A DNA stretch of 64,000 nt from Periconia sp. R9002 (Eukaryota > Ascomycota > Dothideomycetes > Pleosporales > Periconiaceae). The translations under genes were made by a program, and so were the position numbers. Positions 34,118-45,812 of this stretch are shown in pieces (within the stretch, counting starts at the first letter, position 1; each line of letters opens with the position of its first letter). The DNA lies in NCBI GenBank assembly GCA_023627715.1, contig JAMAHW010000022.1:372001-436000 (forward strand), read 5' to 3'. Under the pieces are notes generated by a model. It ran no database searches. It was given only the letters and a program-made list of their open reading frames with translations, and had not been told where the DNA came from.

Positions 34118-35185
34118 CTAATGCTTCTTTTTCTTCTTTTTCTTGTTCTTGGATTTCCTCTTCGTCGGCTCGCCCCCTCCGGCCTCAATTTCCGCACCAC
34201 CAGCACCGTGCGTCTCCGTCCTGATATGGCCATATCTCGCAATGACCTCTGTGTCAAACCCTTCTTTCTCCAGCTTGAACAGCGCCATCGTGACCCGCGC
34301 ATCCTCGACCGAACTGTGCGCACCTACTTGTATCTCCACGCCCAGCAGCTTCTCTGCCAGGATTTTCAGCGAAGGTGTCCGACCAGGTATCATAGCCAGC
34401 TCGCGGAACTTGGAGAACTTGGACGTATCACGTATATAGCGCTTATCGTGCTTGAGCAGCAAAGCGTCTAAATCGTTCTTCACGGCATGGCCGACGAGTA
34501 TGCGACCTTGTAGCAGGATTTTCAGATCCTCATGTACCTCTTTGAACGGGCGCGCAACGTCTTTGCGCAGGTGCCTCGGTTCGATACCGGAGATGGCGGT
34601 GCGGTAGTCGGTGACGGGGACCTTGACCTGCACGTACGAGTCGTAGATCTGGTGGCCGTGGAAATTCACCGCGGACACGCGCGCCAGGGCTGAATCTTTA
34701 TCCGGCTCAGGCCCCGTCCCTACCATCTCGCAGTCCAGCGCGATGTACTTGCCGGGCAGCGCGAGGGCGGACACGCCTTCGTTTTCGATGTCGGGGTAGT
34801 CGGGGGAGGGGGTGAGGACGGAGATGGATTCGGCGGCTTTTTTGGACGAGGTGAGAAGGGTGGAGTGTTTGAGGGAAGGCATGGAGATGCTGCGGGAGAG
34901 GGTTTTGGTGTCGTGTTGCTTGACGGAGGCGCCTATTGAGGGCGGTTCCTCCATTTTTTGCCTTTTCCGTGACGCTGGTTTTTTGTGGGGAGATATTTTG
35001 GAAGTTCCGTTCAAGTGCTTCCCTTTATCATCTCCATTGGCCTGATTCGCCCTTTTGCGCTTCAATGAATTCCTGTCTGTTTCCGAGTCGTCTGGTTTTT
35101 TCGCGGTGGGCGTGGAAGAGGTTTTGAGGGTTTGCTGCAGCTTCTTCCAATTGCTGGACAGGTTACTCAGTTGGATTGGAGCCAT
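34118..35185 (-). CDS. REX4: RNA exonuclease 4 (DEDDh)
   Basis: 3'-5' exonuclease of the Rex4/ISG20L2 group, linked in yeast to ITS1 processing during ribosome biogenesis. Intronless, 355 residues. A basic, low-complexity N terminus (KRKRANQAN, HKKPASRKRQK, likely nuclear signals) precedes the exonuclease domain. The five catalytic positions are present: ExoI LDCEMVG (Asp151, Glu153), ExoII GHAVKNDLDAL (Asp), and ExoIII AHSSVEDARVTMALF (His and Asp). The C terminus ends in a Lys-only run. It is convergent with the aldo/keto reductase and divergent from ESA1 over about 330 bases, a shared-promoter arrangement of two nuclear genes. Confidence 0.95.
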   Translation of the reverse strand: MAPIQLSNLSSNWKKLQQTLKTSSTPTAKKPDDSETDRNSLKRKRANQANGDDKGKHLNGTSKISPHKKPASRKRQKMEEPPSIGASVKQHDTKTLSRSISMPSLKHSTLLTSSKKAAESISVLTPSPDYPDIENEGVSALALPGKYIALDCEMVGTGPEPDKDSALARVSAVNFHGHQIYDSYVQVKVPVTDYRTAISGIEPRHLRKDVARPFKEVHEDLKILLQGRILVGHAVKNDLDALLLKHDKRYIRDTSKFSKFRELAMIPGRTPSLKILAEKLLGVEIQVGAHSSVEDARVTMALFKLEKEGFDTEVIARYGHIRTETHGAGGAEIEAGGGEPTKRKSKNKKKKKKKH

Positions 35186-35512
35186 GGCGTGATACTATCA
35201 GCGGTGTAGCATTACGGAAAGTGTTCGCTCTATTCGTCGGTAGCGGTGTGTACTTGTGTGTGACCAATCCCCCACCATGTGATGGAACTGAAGCGTTCGC
35301 GAAGGAATGGAAATTTATAGTGGACCGTGCCACGGACCGCTCTGATTGGTGCGCACCACATGCCCTCATCGCCGCCGCCTCCCCCGCTGGCCGCCGTCGC
35401 CCCGGCGCAATAAAGGACGCCCTCAAGGCAACATCGCGACTTTTCCACGACGACAACAACCCATAACGCGACTCGTTATTCACCTTCTTTTTGTATTGTG
35501 TAGCGCACCATC

Positions 35513-37234
35513 ATGGCGCCTCGCGAGAATTCTCTCGAGCCCGGTGGCACGCCTGCACCGGTAGAAACGGGCTTTGCCACCCTGGCCCAGTTGAGGTATG
35601 TGCGACACCAGGAAATCACTTCTAGAGATGGCCGCTGATGAAATGCGTGGTGCAGAGCCGGAGTGAAAGCATTCGTAGAGAAGGTGAGCAACAAACCCAT
35701 AATGTGGAGTTGGAGTTGGGCCCATGGCCGAACACCAAGAACACCATAAACCAAAGCACACAATCAACATTGAAACCGCATATCCCATAATTTATCCAAC
35801 ATTAATATCGCACTCGACTAACATCACATTCAGGATGGCGAAATACGCAAAGCCGAGATCCTCATGATTCAAACCAGAGCTGGCAAGCCCAAGTTCTATG
35901 TTCACTACGAAGACTTCAACAAACGCCTGGACGAATGGATCGATGCAGCACGTATAGATCTCTCAAGAGAGGTAGAATGGCCAGCTCCCGAGAAGCCCGA
36001 AAAGAAAAAAGTCGCCTCCAAGGCCGACAAAGCAACCCCCAAAGCAGACACCAAAAACCTCAAACGATCGCGAACCCAGCTCGATCGCGAGGTCTCAGGG
36101 ACCCCTTCCGAAGCCACCAGCGTCGCCAACAATGTTCCCCCCAAAATTCAACGCAAGGACAGCGAGCTGCTCGTCACCACTGAAGTAACCGACGGCACAA
36201 CGCCCAAACCCGAAGATGAAGAGATGGACATTGTCGACGTGCAGGACGCCGCGGCCGCCGCAAAAGCCGTCAACGGCAACATCAACAACGACCAATTCTC
36301 ACGCGAAGACGAAATCGAAAAACTTCGCACCTCGGGCTCCATGACGCAAAACCAAACCGAGATCGCGCGCGTCCGCAACATTGAAAAAATCCAAATGGGC
36401 AAATACGAAATCGAGCCCTGGTACTTCTCCCCCTACCCCATCGACTTCATCGACGTCGACATGGTCTACATCTGCGAATTCTGCCTCAACTACTACGGCA
36501 ACGTGACGCAGTTTGAACGCCACCGCTCCAAATGCACGCTGCTGCACCCCCCGGGCAACGAAATCTACCGCGACGACTACGTCTCCTTCTTCGAGATCGA
36601 CGGGCGCCGCCAACGGACGTGGTGCCGCAACCTCTGCCTCCTTTCCAAACTCTTCCTCGACCACAAAACCCTCTACTACGACGTCGACCCGTTTCTCTTC
36701 TACTGCATGGCCACGCGCGACGAGCACGGCTGCCACCTCGTCGGCTACTTCTCCAAGGAAAAAGAATCCGCAGAGGGCTACAACGTCGCCTGCATTCTAA
36801 CCCTCCCGCAGTACCAACGCAAAGGCTTCGGCAAACTCCTCATCGACTTCTCCTACCTCCTCTCCAAGCGTGAAGGCAAGCTTGGCTCTCCCGAGAAACC
36901 CCTCTCCGATCTCGGTCTCCTAGGCTACCGCGCCTACTGGCAGGAAATCATCGTCGACCTCCTCATGGACGGTCGCACCGAGGCCAACATCGAGGACCTT
37001 GGCGCCGCCACCGCAATGACCACCAACGATGTCCTGCACACGCTGCAGAATCTCAACATGCTGCGGTATACGAGCAAGAACCAGCACGTCGTGGTGCTGA
37101 CGGATGCCGTCGTGGAACAGAGGGAGCGCCAGAAGGCGAAGGAGAAGATCAAGGGGAAGCGCACCATCGAGCCTGATCGCCTCATTTGGAAACCACCCGT
37201 TTTCTCCGCCGCGAGTCGCACGTGGAATTGGTAG
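35513..37234 (+). CDS. ESA1: MYST histone acetyltransferase, NuA4 catalytic subunit
   Basis: Acetylates histone H4 (and H2A/H2A.Z) as the catalytic subunit of NuA4. Model join(35513..35595, 35656..35683, 35834..37234), 503 residues. Exon 2 is only 28 bases; joining gives [20 protein letters not shown], the start of the Tudor-knot/chromo-barrel domain that continues to [11 protein letters not shown] charged linker follows, then the MYST domain: C2HC zinc finger [21 protein letters not shown] (from residue 251), catalytic Cys near 357 in NVACILTLP, acetyl-CoA loop QYQRKGFGK (near 363) and general-base Glu in [11 protein letters not shown] (near 391). The autoacetylated Lys lies in [14 protein letters not shown]. 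All key residues are intact. The coding exon is strongly C-biased at wobble positions. Confidence 0.97.
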
Positions 37235-38000
37235 TTATGGAAAAGGGGTCTGGGAGTGCTGGCTGCTTTCAAATAGGACGTGTTTGGGATTAGGAAGGGG
37301 GAGTTAGGGGGTTCTTTTTCGCTGGCGTTTTCCAGTCTTTATGTGTTTGTTTGTAAAAGGCATTTGTGCTGTACGTTTTATGTATGTTATGTATACCCAA
37401 CATTGCTGATTCTCCCTTTTCAAAAAAGAAGACGAAAACCCATCTATGTATTCACCGAATGAGATGTAGACGGCATGTGAAGACAAGCAAAGCTGAGCTA
37501 TGTAGATACACCCTCGAGAGTTAAGAAATCTATGACCCGTTCATATGTATCCCGGACCCAACAAAACTAACGCAAAAAATAACACCCAATCTCTCAATCA
37601 CACAGCACGGTAGGTAACATTGACATTCCGTTTCATCTCATCTCATCTCATTCCATTCCATTCAGTCTCCATCGCTTGCTAACCTCGCACAAGAATCGAA
37701 GATTATCTAAGTATCCTACCCAAACCTTTTCCTTTTCCTGAATTCAACAGTCACAATGATCAGTCAAATCGTGAAAAGTACCCCGCCCCCCGTTCCCCTC
37801 CTCCACAACCCCAACCTCCGCTTCTCTCGAATCCGCTGATATTCAAACCTCATCTACATCTCCTGCGTAAATTGGTGGCGAATATGTAGTTCAAATATCC
37901 TTGTTCTAGTGTCCCCGCTGAAATTTCACCACCATCCTTCACGCCTGTCTCCCCTTCTAGCCTGGGATCGCGATGGCGGTGGACTTGCGGTCCTCCACTT
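37235..38000. other. Intergenic between two converging genes
   Basis: 766 bases of 3' UTR-like sequence serving ESA1 and the PPG1-like gene. It includes a short TCTCATCTCATCTCATTCCATTCCATTC repeat near 37636-37664 and no reading frame of interest. Confidence 0.6.
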
Positions 38001-39508
38001 CTAGAGGAAGTACTCGGCAACCGGTTTCTTCGCGGGCATGCCCCTCGAATCTTGCGGCGCCGCCTCGAAAACGCGATACCTACGTCCCGGGCCATCACGC
38101 GGACGGCCCATGCTATCGCCTAGGACAGAGCTGAGACGGCGGTTCTCGCCAATGGCGGCGCCATTCGGTCCAACGTTGGATCCTAGAACCCATCCGCGTC
38201 CGTTGCCTCCGGTAGTGCCGCCGCCTCCACCGCCTCGCTCGCCGTTACTCCGCCGCACGAACCCTGCGTTGGATCCGTCCTCGCCAAGTTCGAGGATCGC
38301 AGCGACGTTGCCGCAGCGGTAGCAGTAATTGGGGGCCGACCATACCGTGACGATGGTGGACTCGAACATTTCCTTGAAACCTTCCATCACGAGTTGATGG
38401 GCACGGGCAATGAGGCTCAGGTCGTTGCGATGGTTAAAGTGCTTGACGATGTCGGCGCCGAAGAGGAAGCCCGCGCCGCGTGGGGAGAGACCCCAGCCGT
38501 CGATTTCATCCGGATCCGACCACAGGAGGTCGCACATGGCGCCTTCGTGGGGAACTTCTTGCTTGCGGTCCAGCAGGCGGATCTTGTCTATGGAGTCTAT
38601 AAGCGGGGAGAGGCCACCATGCACGCATAGGACGGCGCCGGTCTCGTTTTTGGACGACCCGTTCGAAGAAGATGTCGCGCCCGTACCGGCAGGACCTGTA
38701 TTCGAGGGTGTAGGATGTAGTGGGGAAGATGAGGCTGGGTTAGAATTGGTTTGGGAGGCGGCGGCGGAGTGGGAGTCGGAATTGCGGGCGTAACGGTACA
38801 TGATTTCGCCGTTGGCGTTGAGGGTTTCGATTTCAATGTCGCAGTCGGCGTCGGGTATGTCCATGCTCTGAATGCTTTCGGCGATAGGGCCATCGGTTGG
38901 TGTGAGGGAGGTCGCGGCGCCGGTGACGAGCGCGCCGAGCGCGAGGTAGTCGAACACTTCGCAGCAGTATCGCCATACGTTGGCGCTGCCGTATTTACGT
39001 AGGCATTCGTCGTAGAAGCCGTACACCGTCGTGATCTGCCGTGACTCATGATTTCCTCGGATGAGTGTTATTCGGTCCGGGTATCGCACTTTGAGGCAGA
39101 GGAGTAGTAAGAATGATTCAAGCGAATAGAAACCGCGGTCGACAAAGTCGCCCATGAAAAGGTAATTGGTGTCAGGCACATCACCGCCGACGCGAAATAG
39201 CTCCATCAGATCATGGAACTGGCCGTGTATGTCGCCACATATCTAGTGCCAGAACGTCAGCTTTCGTTGCAGTGTACATTGTAGTTGCACACGCGACATA
39301 CCGTGACCGGCGCATCCACCCCCACTACGTTGCCTTCCTCGATGAGCAGTTCGCGAGCTTTGTAGCATAACTCTCGCACTTGGTTTTCGGGTATAGGGCG
39401 ACAGGCACGGAGTTGGGCGATTGCTCTAGTCCAACAGGGTCAGTGCAAAAGCCGTGAGATTGCGAAGGCGGCGCATTACCTATCGAGATCGCTGCCGCCA
39501 ATACTCAT
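38001..39508 (-). CDS. PPG1: PP2A-family Ser/Thr phosphatase, PPG1-like
   Basis: Metal-dependent phosphoprotein phosphatase; in yeast Ppg1 works with the Far complex. Model complement(join(38001..39242, 39302..39425, 39480..39508)), 464 residues. Introns are 59 bases (GTATGT...ACTAG) and 54 bases (GTAATG...ACTAG). The first exon codes only MSIGGSDLD plus part of an Arg. Catalytic motifs: [45 protein letters not shown] and [13 protein letters not shown] terminus [10 protein letters not shown] retains the PP2A-type methylatable Leu. The [17 protein letters not shown] and [14 protein letters not shown] strings favour Ppg1 over Sit4 or PP2A. Two insertions stand out: about 85-90 Ser/Asn/Pro-rich residues before VLCVHGG, and about 65 Gly-rich residues before [14 protein letters not shown]. 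Confidence 0.93.
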
Positions 39509-40160
39509 GATTGCAGCTGTGGCGGTGGCCCACGGAGGGCTAACAGACAGTGTGGTCGCGTTTCAGGCGTGAATGGGAGTTCAATCGGTGCTCTGGTGAG
39601 CAAACGTGTGGCTGCAGAGTTGCGGTGCGAAAAAGATGTGGCGGGGCGCAGATAGCCGCGGTGGTGTCTCTTGTCCGGATCCGTGCCACGTAGAGGGTGA
39701 TGAAGGGCTCGAATTGCTTTTGAAGAGAATATGAATGGTTATTATACTCGGCGCATATACAGCGGGTGTGGATGGAAACGCAGCGTGCTCGGGAGACGCG
39801 AATGAATGGAGAGAGATATCTGGTGTTGTAGATTCGGCAGGGTCGATGGGCTACTAGTAATCTGGAGATCCGCCTTCCGATACCAAAAGCAAGGGCCGCA
39901 GGGGTGGCACAGACGCTTTTAGCTCTCACGCTAGCTGGTGCGAAGCTGCATTTCGCTACTCCTCCAACTCTGACACCACCACACCACCACTCCAACTCTC
40001 GCTATCGCTCCCCTCCAGCGCTCTCTCGCTACCAGCGCCTGCTCCGCACACATCAATTGCATTGGTACGCCTGCGTTAAAGCCTTTTGCGCCTTTATTGA
40101 CCCCCCTTAGACCCAGGGATGCCTCCGCCGTGCTTCTCGTAGCTCCCGCCAACCTCCACG

Positions 40161-40571
40161 ATGCCTCCACATTTGCATCCGCGGTCGCGCATGACCATGT
40201 CCCTCTTCACATCCACTCTCATGGTCTCTTTCTTAGTCGTGGCAACTCCTCATCTCCTACCGTGTCCCGTTGATCCGCGCACTCTCGCCGATTCCACCAC
40301 TCCAGATGCCTTGACGGGAGAACCACGGAGGAGACGCCGAAGGAGAGCGCCAACGGAGGAAACCTGCAATGATGTCATGAGCGACGAGCGGCTGAAAAAG
40401 AAGGAAACAGAAGAAGACCTGGCAATACCAAAGCGAGAGTGCCCTGTCCCGAAACCGGGGGGATTGATAGGGCAGGTCCTAGGGTTGAAGAGCCATCAAC
40501 AAGAGGAGCAAGGAGACCGTCCGTCCGTCATAACTCACGTCGAAATAGCACGCCGGGAGTCGCGACCATGA
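40161..40571 (+). CDS. Small membrane-anchored protein, function unknown
   Basis: 136 residues from the ATG at 40161; in-frame ATGs at 40191 and 40197 give shorter versions. One hydrophobic segment near the N terminus (LFTSTLMVSFLVVATPHLL) reads as a signal anchor, followed by LPCPVDPRTLADS, an Arg cluster (EPRRRRRRRAP), an acidic/basic helix, and the motif KRECPVPKPGGLIGQVLGL. The paired CPVD and CPVP motifs give it the look of a conserved short fungal protein that I recall only as hypothetical. The hydrophobic N terminus with few acidic residues could suit mitochondria or ER. Divergent from the PPG1-like gene over about 650 bases. Confidence 0.6.
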   Translation: MPPHLHPRSRMTMSLFTSTLMVSFLVVATPHLLPCPVDPRTLADSTTPDALTGEPRRRRRRRAPTEETCNDVMSDERLKKKETEEDLAIPKRECPVPKPGGLIGQVLGLKSHQQEEQGDRPSVITHVEIARRESRP

Positions 40572-40754
40572 AAGGCCAATATCATGATAGAATTGCACAC
40601 ATGTATCAAGCATGTAACATATGTACAGCATTAGACTCGCAGTCCTGAATTCCATTCCGATTTTGAATCAATTACCCAATCCCGTTCGCTCATGGCCACG
40701 CTGTTCTCTTCGCATTCACTCTTAATGCTTTTACAAACCTCACCGCCAACAATC

Positions 40755-41530
40755 CTATTCGTCCCCCTCGACTAAGTAACCATAGGACGAGAGGTCTGAC
40801 TCTCTCCGCACATCATGGACAGACTGCATATGTCAGCATTGCCGCTTTGAGCTAAGACTTAGAAATTGCTTACAACATGTACTTGACTCTGGTGCTGCTT
40901 CTTAGGTTGGTGTTTTAGTAGAGACCAGGATGCAAATTCTCGAAGCTGGTGTGCGTTGTCTGCACGGCTTGCGAACAAGGTGATGCGACAAAGTTTTTTC
41001 AGTTTGAACAGCTGATCGAATGAGTATGCTTCGAAGAACCACTCTTTGTCCAAAACCTGCTGCGGCGTAACAGGAGCCTGTCGCATATTCTGCCAGTCGA
41101 AATACATGCACACAGCCCGTAAATTGGTACACTTGCTGATGAGTTCGGCGCCAGGCGACGAGATGAGAAAAGCATCGCTCACGTAGAAAGATAGTGAACG
41201 GACATGTACGAAGGTATCGGTTGTCCGCAGAAAAAACAGTAAGTTGAAAGCCTCGTACTGCGACCGGATGATGAAGTTGCTTCGACGGAACACGACAGGA
41301 AGCGCGTCAAAGAAGAGCGCATCGTTCACCAGACAGATGGGCGACAACCAGGTACACTGGCGTTCTGCCAAAACCTCTCTTGCTTCAATAATATACGAAT
41401 GCTCGGCTTGCTTGAGTTGCATCGTCACGACCCAGTCGAAGATGATATGTCGTAGTTCGCGCGGCAGCCAGAGGAATACATTGCCGGCGGCGACGGCGTC
41501 TGCGTAAGATTCATGTTTGGGGTAAGACAT
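40755..41530 (-). CDS. F-box-like domain protein
   Basis: Model complement(join(40755..40823, 40874..41530)), 241 residues. A 50-base intron (GTAAGC, branch GCTGAC, ATGCAG) replaces a short read-through end with the tail SVHDVRRESDLSSYGYLVE. The N terminus carries an F-box-like helix (LWLPRELRHIIFDWVV). The rest fits the short beta/alpha proteins, common as expanded lineage-specific families in Dothideomycetes and Eurotiomycetes, with a 'SNFIIRSQYEAFNLLFFL...VRSLSF' pattern. A role as a substrate receptor of an SCF ubiquitin ligase is inferred from the fold only; target unknown. Confidence 0.7.
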
Positions 41531-42614
41531 TGATGGCCAAAAATGGGTAAACAGAGTTGTGTAGGTTGGTGGGTAAGTGAGAGTCGACTCTGCAGCCTGG
41601 TCCTGGTCTACATGTAACTTTGTCGCGGTTCGTTAGGCGTGGTTGGAGTAGCCAATCATTAACAGCCCTGGAGGTTGTAACCTTTGACAGAACAGGCCAC
41701 TGCAACCATCACGTGAATTGGCGAGAGATCAATTGTCCACATCTGGGAAAGTCGGGCAACAACCGTGAAATTGATCGCATTGCAGAATCGAGCACGAGCA
41801 AGTTTCGATCCATAACCTATGTTTCGGCATAGTCGAAAAATGCCAAGGCGGTCAAGCATGGGTTCAATACATTCATAATGGCGCAGCACTGAGTACCATT
41901 GTCAAATGGCATCAAATATCTGGGCATTTACATACCAGTAGTTACAGGCACAGTACAAACGTGTGAATATGATATCCAAATGCCTACTTAGGTAACTCTC
42001 CCCCGACAGAGAGGCAAAACCCCGGGAGATCTAAGAACTTTGATTAATCAAAGGCTTCGTGATCTTTACCGTCTGTACCAGAATTGCCTGTACTGCTGAC
42101 CTGGTACACTAGGTACCCATCTGCCCGGCCTGTCACTCCCCGGCATTGTCCTGTTCTCGTTAACCAGCACTTCAGCTAGTGTCTTTATTTTGTACCTATG
42201 GCAAGGATCCCCTCGTATACTTTTAGAGGCGGACGCTACAGCTTGGACCATCTCACAATATTCGATCACCAACACTGAGCCGGAACATGATCGTGATCGC
42301 GATTCTCATTTGAATCAATCACAGGAATTCCACAGATTCTACAACCATCAACCGCACGGTCTAGCGCTTCCTATCCGGCCCGAGACGCCTGTTACCGTAC
42401 TGTACCAGTCCGCTTTAGAATGTTTTTCCCGTATCCATTCAGATCTCGATGCCTCCAGCCCCCCCATCCGATAGCGCCAGAACGAAACAGACACCTTCAG
42501 CTGCAAAAAGTAATTCTCGTCTCTTACGCACTCATGGCTCCTGTTGGTAGGTGGCCTACATAAGTGTGACGGTTCCACCTTTCCATATTTATTTTGCGGA
42601 GGAACTGGACTCCA
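41531..42614. other. Divergent intergenic region
   Basis: About 1.1 kb between the F-box-like gene and the histidine kinase gene; the likely promoters of both. Holds TACTTAGGTAAC (near 41985) and CACTAGGTACCC (near 42108) strings. No gene seen. Confidence 0.5.
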
Positions 42615-45600
42615 ATGTCGGAAAAATGCAATGACAGCCAGCGTCGACGCTTTTTCCCTCGGGCAGATGCGGCCGTGCTTCAATCCAAGTATTCCCCGCC
42701 CTCACCGACCTCTCGTCCATCCACCACCGCCCCGATTTTCGACGTTGAGCATGCTGATGAACCGCTTGATGCGTGGGCTCAGCATGTGGCAGAATGTGTG
42801 TACCCGGAAACTGCGGATCCATGGGCTCCAGCTTCAATCCCTCAGAGACCGGAACATGTTGCTAGCAGCTATCTTTTTCCAATCCTTACACACAACGAGA
42901 GGCTTCGGTTAACCATGCTTTCATACTACACGCGAGGCCTGTTTGAAGATTCTGAGCTCATCTCCCGCCTCCAAGAAAAAGTTCATTTGGCTAAGGACAC
43001 CATCGGGTGGGAATTCGTAATCGCTGGTTTGTTAGACCACAACACCTACACACGGATTGTTACTGTTGGCCTACCCTTGGCTGTTTTACCTAGACGCGAG
43101 AGCACGTGTGCACACACAGTGAATCAACCTCCAGGCGTAGGTTCTTGCTCCAAACTAATGCGTCATGCCTCCGCTGATTGAATCAGACCGTATTCACGGT
43201 TCTAAACATGACAGACGACTGGAGATTCCAAAGTTCGCCCCATGTCCATCATGGCGGCCTCCGAGCTTATGCCGGTGTACCACTACGTTTTGAAACGGAA
43301 TTCGGCGAGCACGTTTGCTTTGGTTCCCTTTGTGTGGCATCGAATTCAATCGAAGAGCCGCTTCCGAGAGGCCAGCAAACGGCGCTGGTTCGTCTTGCTG
43401 ACTGGATTGTTACCGACATCATCCACAGCGCCAGAGCACGGCGCCAACGGGAACGAAGAAGGATGCAAGAGCTTCTTAATAATGCGAATGAGCTATGCCA
43501 ACGATCAGAAAACGTAGAAGAGATAGTTTTGGACGTTTTAAAACAAATTTATCCCGAGGCCAAGATAAGCCTCCAAAAATCAGACGATAGACGACTGGTG
43601 GCTCTCGATGGGCGAGATGACGTCCCATACTCGGATTTCGACAATGGCCTCTGGGAAGATGTGGATTGTTTTGATGAGATGATACGTGACTTCAACCACG
43701 GATCCATGGTATCAACGCATCCCGTGCGAGTTATTGCGGCCGAATGCGATCATGCTGTTCAACCGACGTATCTTGTCATTGCCTCCAATGACTTTCGACT
43801 TGTTTTCGACGATGTAGATTTCTGGCTTGTGAATTCCTGTGCGGCATTGCTAAGTCGTTTTTGGCAAAGACGTGCTCTTGAAGAGGCTTTGACCATCAAG
43901 GAAAATTTTCTTCGTGGAATTGCTCACCAGCTTCGCACACCCATTCACGGTATACTTGGATCTGCAGAATTACTCGCCGAAGATTTGAAATCAAGAGAAA
44001 TCATAGACACCCCATCCGGAACCGATTCTTCATCAGGATTCTCGGATGCAGAAACACCAAATCTATATAGCTACATCAGCTCGATCAGGAATTCGGCGCG
44101 CGAACTTATAGGCACAGTGAACAGCATTATCAAGATAAATCAATGGACGGATGCAGCTCGCATTAGCCATGTCCATCTGCTTCACCACATTGAAGAGCTG
44201 GAAACGACGTTATTGAACGAAATGATTTCGATTGTACCGGATGATTACAACCAAAGGCCTTCCATAGTTCTCAGTCGTCGCTTGCCATCAGATTGCGACA
44301 GCCTAGTCGTGGATCTTAAATTGACGATAGATTGTCTATCACCTATTGTGATCAATGCTATCCAGAACACAGTTGGTGGTGGCGTAGTTGCTGTTACAAC
44401 ATCACTTAGTGAAGACTATGAAACTCTCATAGTTGATGTTGAAGACACGGGCTGCGGAATCGCACTACATGATCAAAAGCACATATTTGATGCTCATCGC
44501 AAACTGGACGGAAATTCCACGCGAGCAGGACTAGGACTTACGCTAGCAAGTCGGCTCGCGACTTTAATGGATGGTTCTGTTGCATTGATATCATCGACTG
44601 AAGGGAAAGGATCGCACTTTCGAGCCTCCTTCCGTGTAACCTGGGCCTGCTCCAGGAAGGCACCACAGTCCTCTGGAGAAAGATTCAAACACTTACCGTC
44701 AGGCTTCCATAAAGTTCCTTCGACAACCCCATCTTCTCCGCTCGATCGGCATATCTGTAGTTTTCTCAATGATCTTGGCATATTCCAATCGGAAGATTCA
44801 AGCTCACCTTTGGTAATCGTAAATTACTCGGCCGATATCAACGAATTTGGCAAGGGATTGCCCCATATAAACCCCAATCAAGTTGCACTCTGCCTGATAC
44901 CCGACTTTGCAGAGAGTCACATCATGAGCGAAGAAAGAGTGCAATCGGAGAACAACATCGTGTTTGTGAAAGGACCTTTTCTACCACGGGTCCTGCAGGA
45001 AGCCTTGCATCAGGCTAATCTCATTTTTGCGAACTTTAACGCAGAGAATGGGAATCATGTGAACGAACAACGCGAGAAAGTGAGCACTCAGCTTAAAAAT
45101 ACGACCGTCACGCAATCTACTATTGTTGCCCCTGTCGTGGAACCTTTGCCCATTGCCCCTACCAAAGAAATTGCAGTGTCGACTATCAAAGATATAATAA
45201 TTGATACTATTTCATCTGCTCCACCTACACCTCCCTTAATCAGGACCACTAAACCCATGACACTGCTTGTCGACGACAATGCTGTCAATCTTCGCCTGCT
45301 ACAGATGTACTGCAAACGTCGCAAGATTCCCCATTGCACCGCCACCGATGGTGAAAAGGCTGTGAACACCTTTCTGAAATACCAATGTGCTTCATCACGT
45401 CCCACAGGTACTGAGCCGATTGAACTCATATTAATGGATCTCCAAATGCCGGTTTGCAACGGTCTGGATGCAACAAGACAGATCCGTGCCCTCGAGAAAG
45501 AGCACGGCTGGACACCGAGCGTGATTTCTATCGTCACCGGGCAAGACTCGCCATCTGACCGTCTAGGTGCGATAGAGGCAGGCACTCAGGGCTTTCTTAC

Positions 45601-45679
45601 TAAACCTGTAGGGCCAAAAGTGCTTGACACCAAGATCAAGCAGTGGTTTCCTGGGCTAGATCTCGAAGACGGCGTGTAG
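42615..45679 (+). CDS. Hybrid histidine kinase, GAF-HisKA-HATPase-REC
   Basis: Two-component signalling protein. Model join(42615..43118, 43187..45679), 998 residues. The 68-base intron (GTGAAT...AATCAG) joins STCAHT to TVFTVLNMTDDWRF and so rebuilds the GAF domain. Order: disordered N terminus, GAF (about residues 120-240), HisKA dimerisation helix with phospho-His415 in AHQLRTPIHGILGSAELL, HATPase with N-box INAIQN, G1 DTGCGI and G2 GLGLTLASRL, then a receiver: LLVDDNAVNLRLL, phospho-acceptor Asp919 in LILMDLQMPVCNG and the conserved Lys in FLTKPV. The residue after the phospho-His is Gln instead of the usual Glu. No transmembrane segment, so a cytosolic sensor. Output would pass through a phosphotransfer protein encoded elsewhere. 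Ligand unknown. Confidence 0.93.
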
Positions 45680-45812
45680 TGGGAATATATACGCCATTTG
45701 GGGGAGTTGCAGTATACCCCAATTCAGAATCAAAGGCAAAAGGAATATAAAAATACTTTTGTCTTATCGAGGAATAACTTTCCTAGTCGAGAAATACGGT
45801 CTATGGAAACAC

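Noticed and set aside
34575..34600. GGTTCGATACC resembling a tRNA B-box
   Set aside because: It lies inside the REX4 coding sequence and no A-box or cloverleaf could be folded around it.
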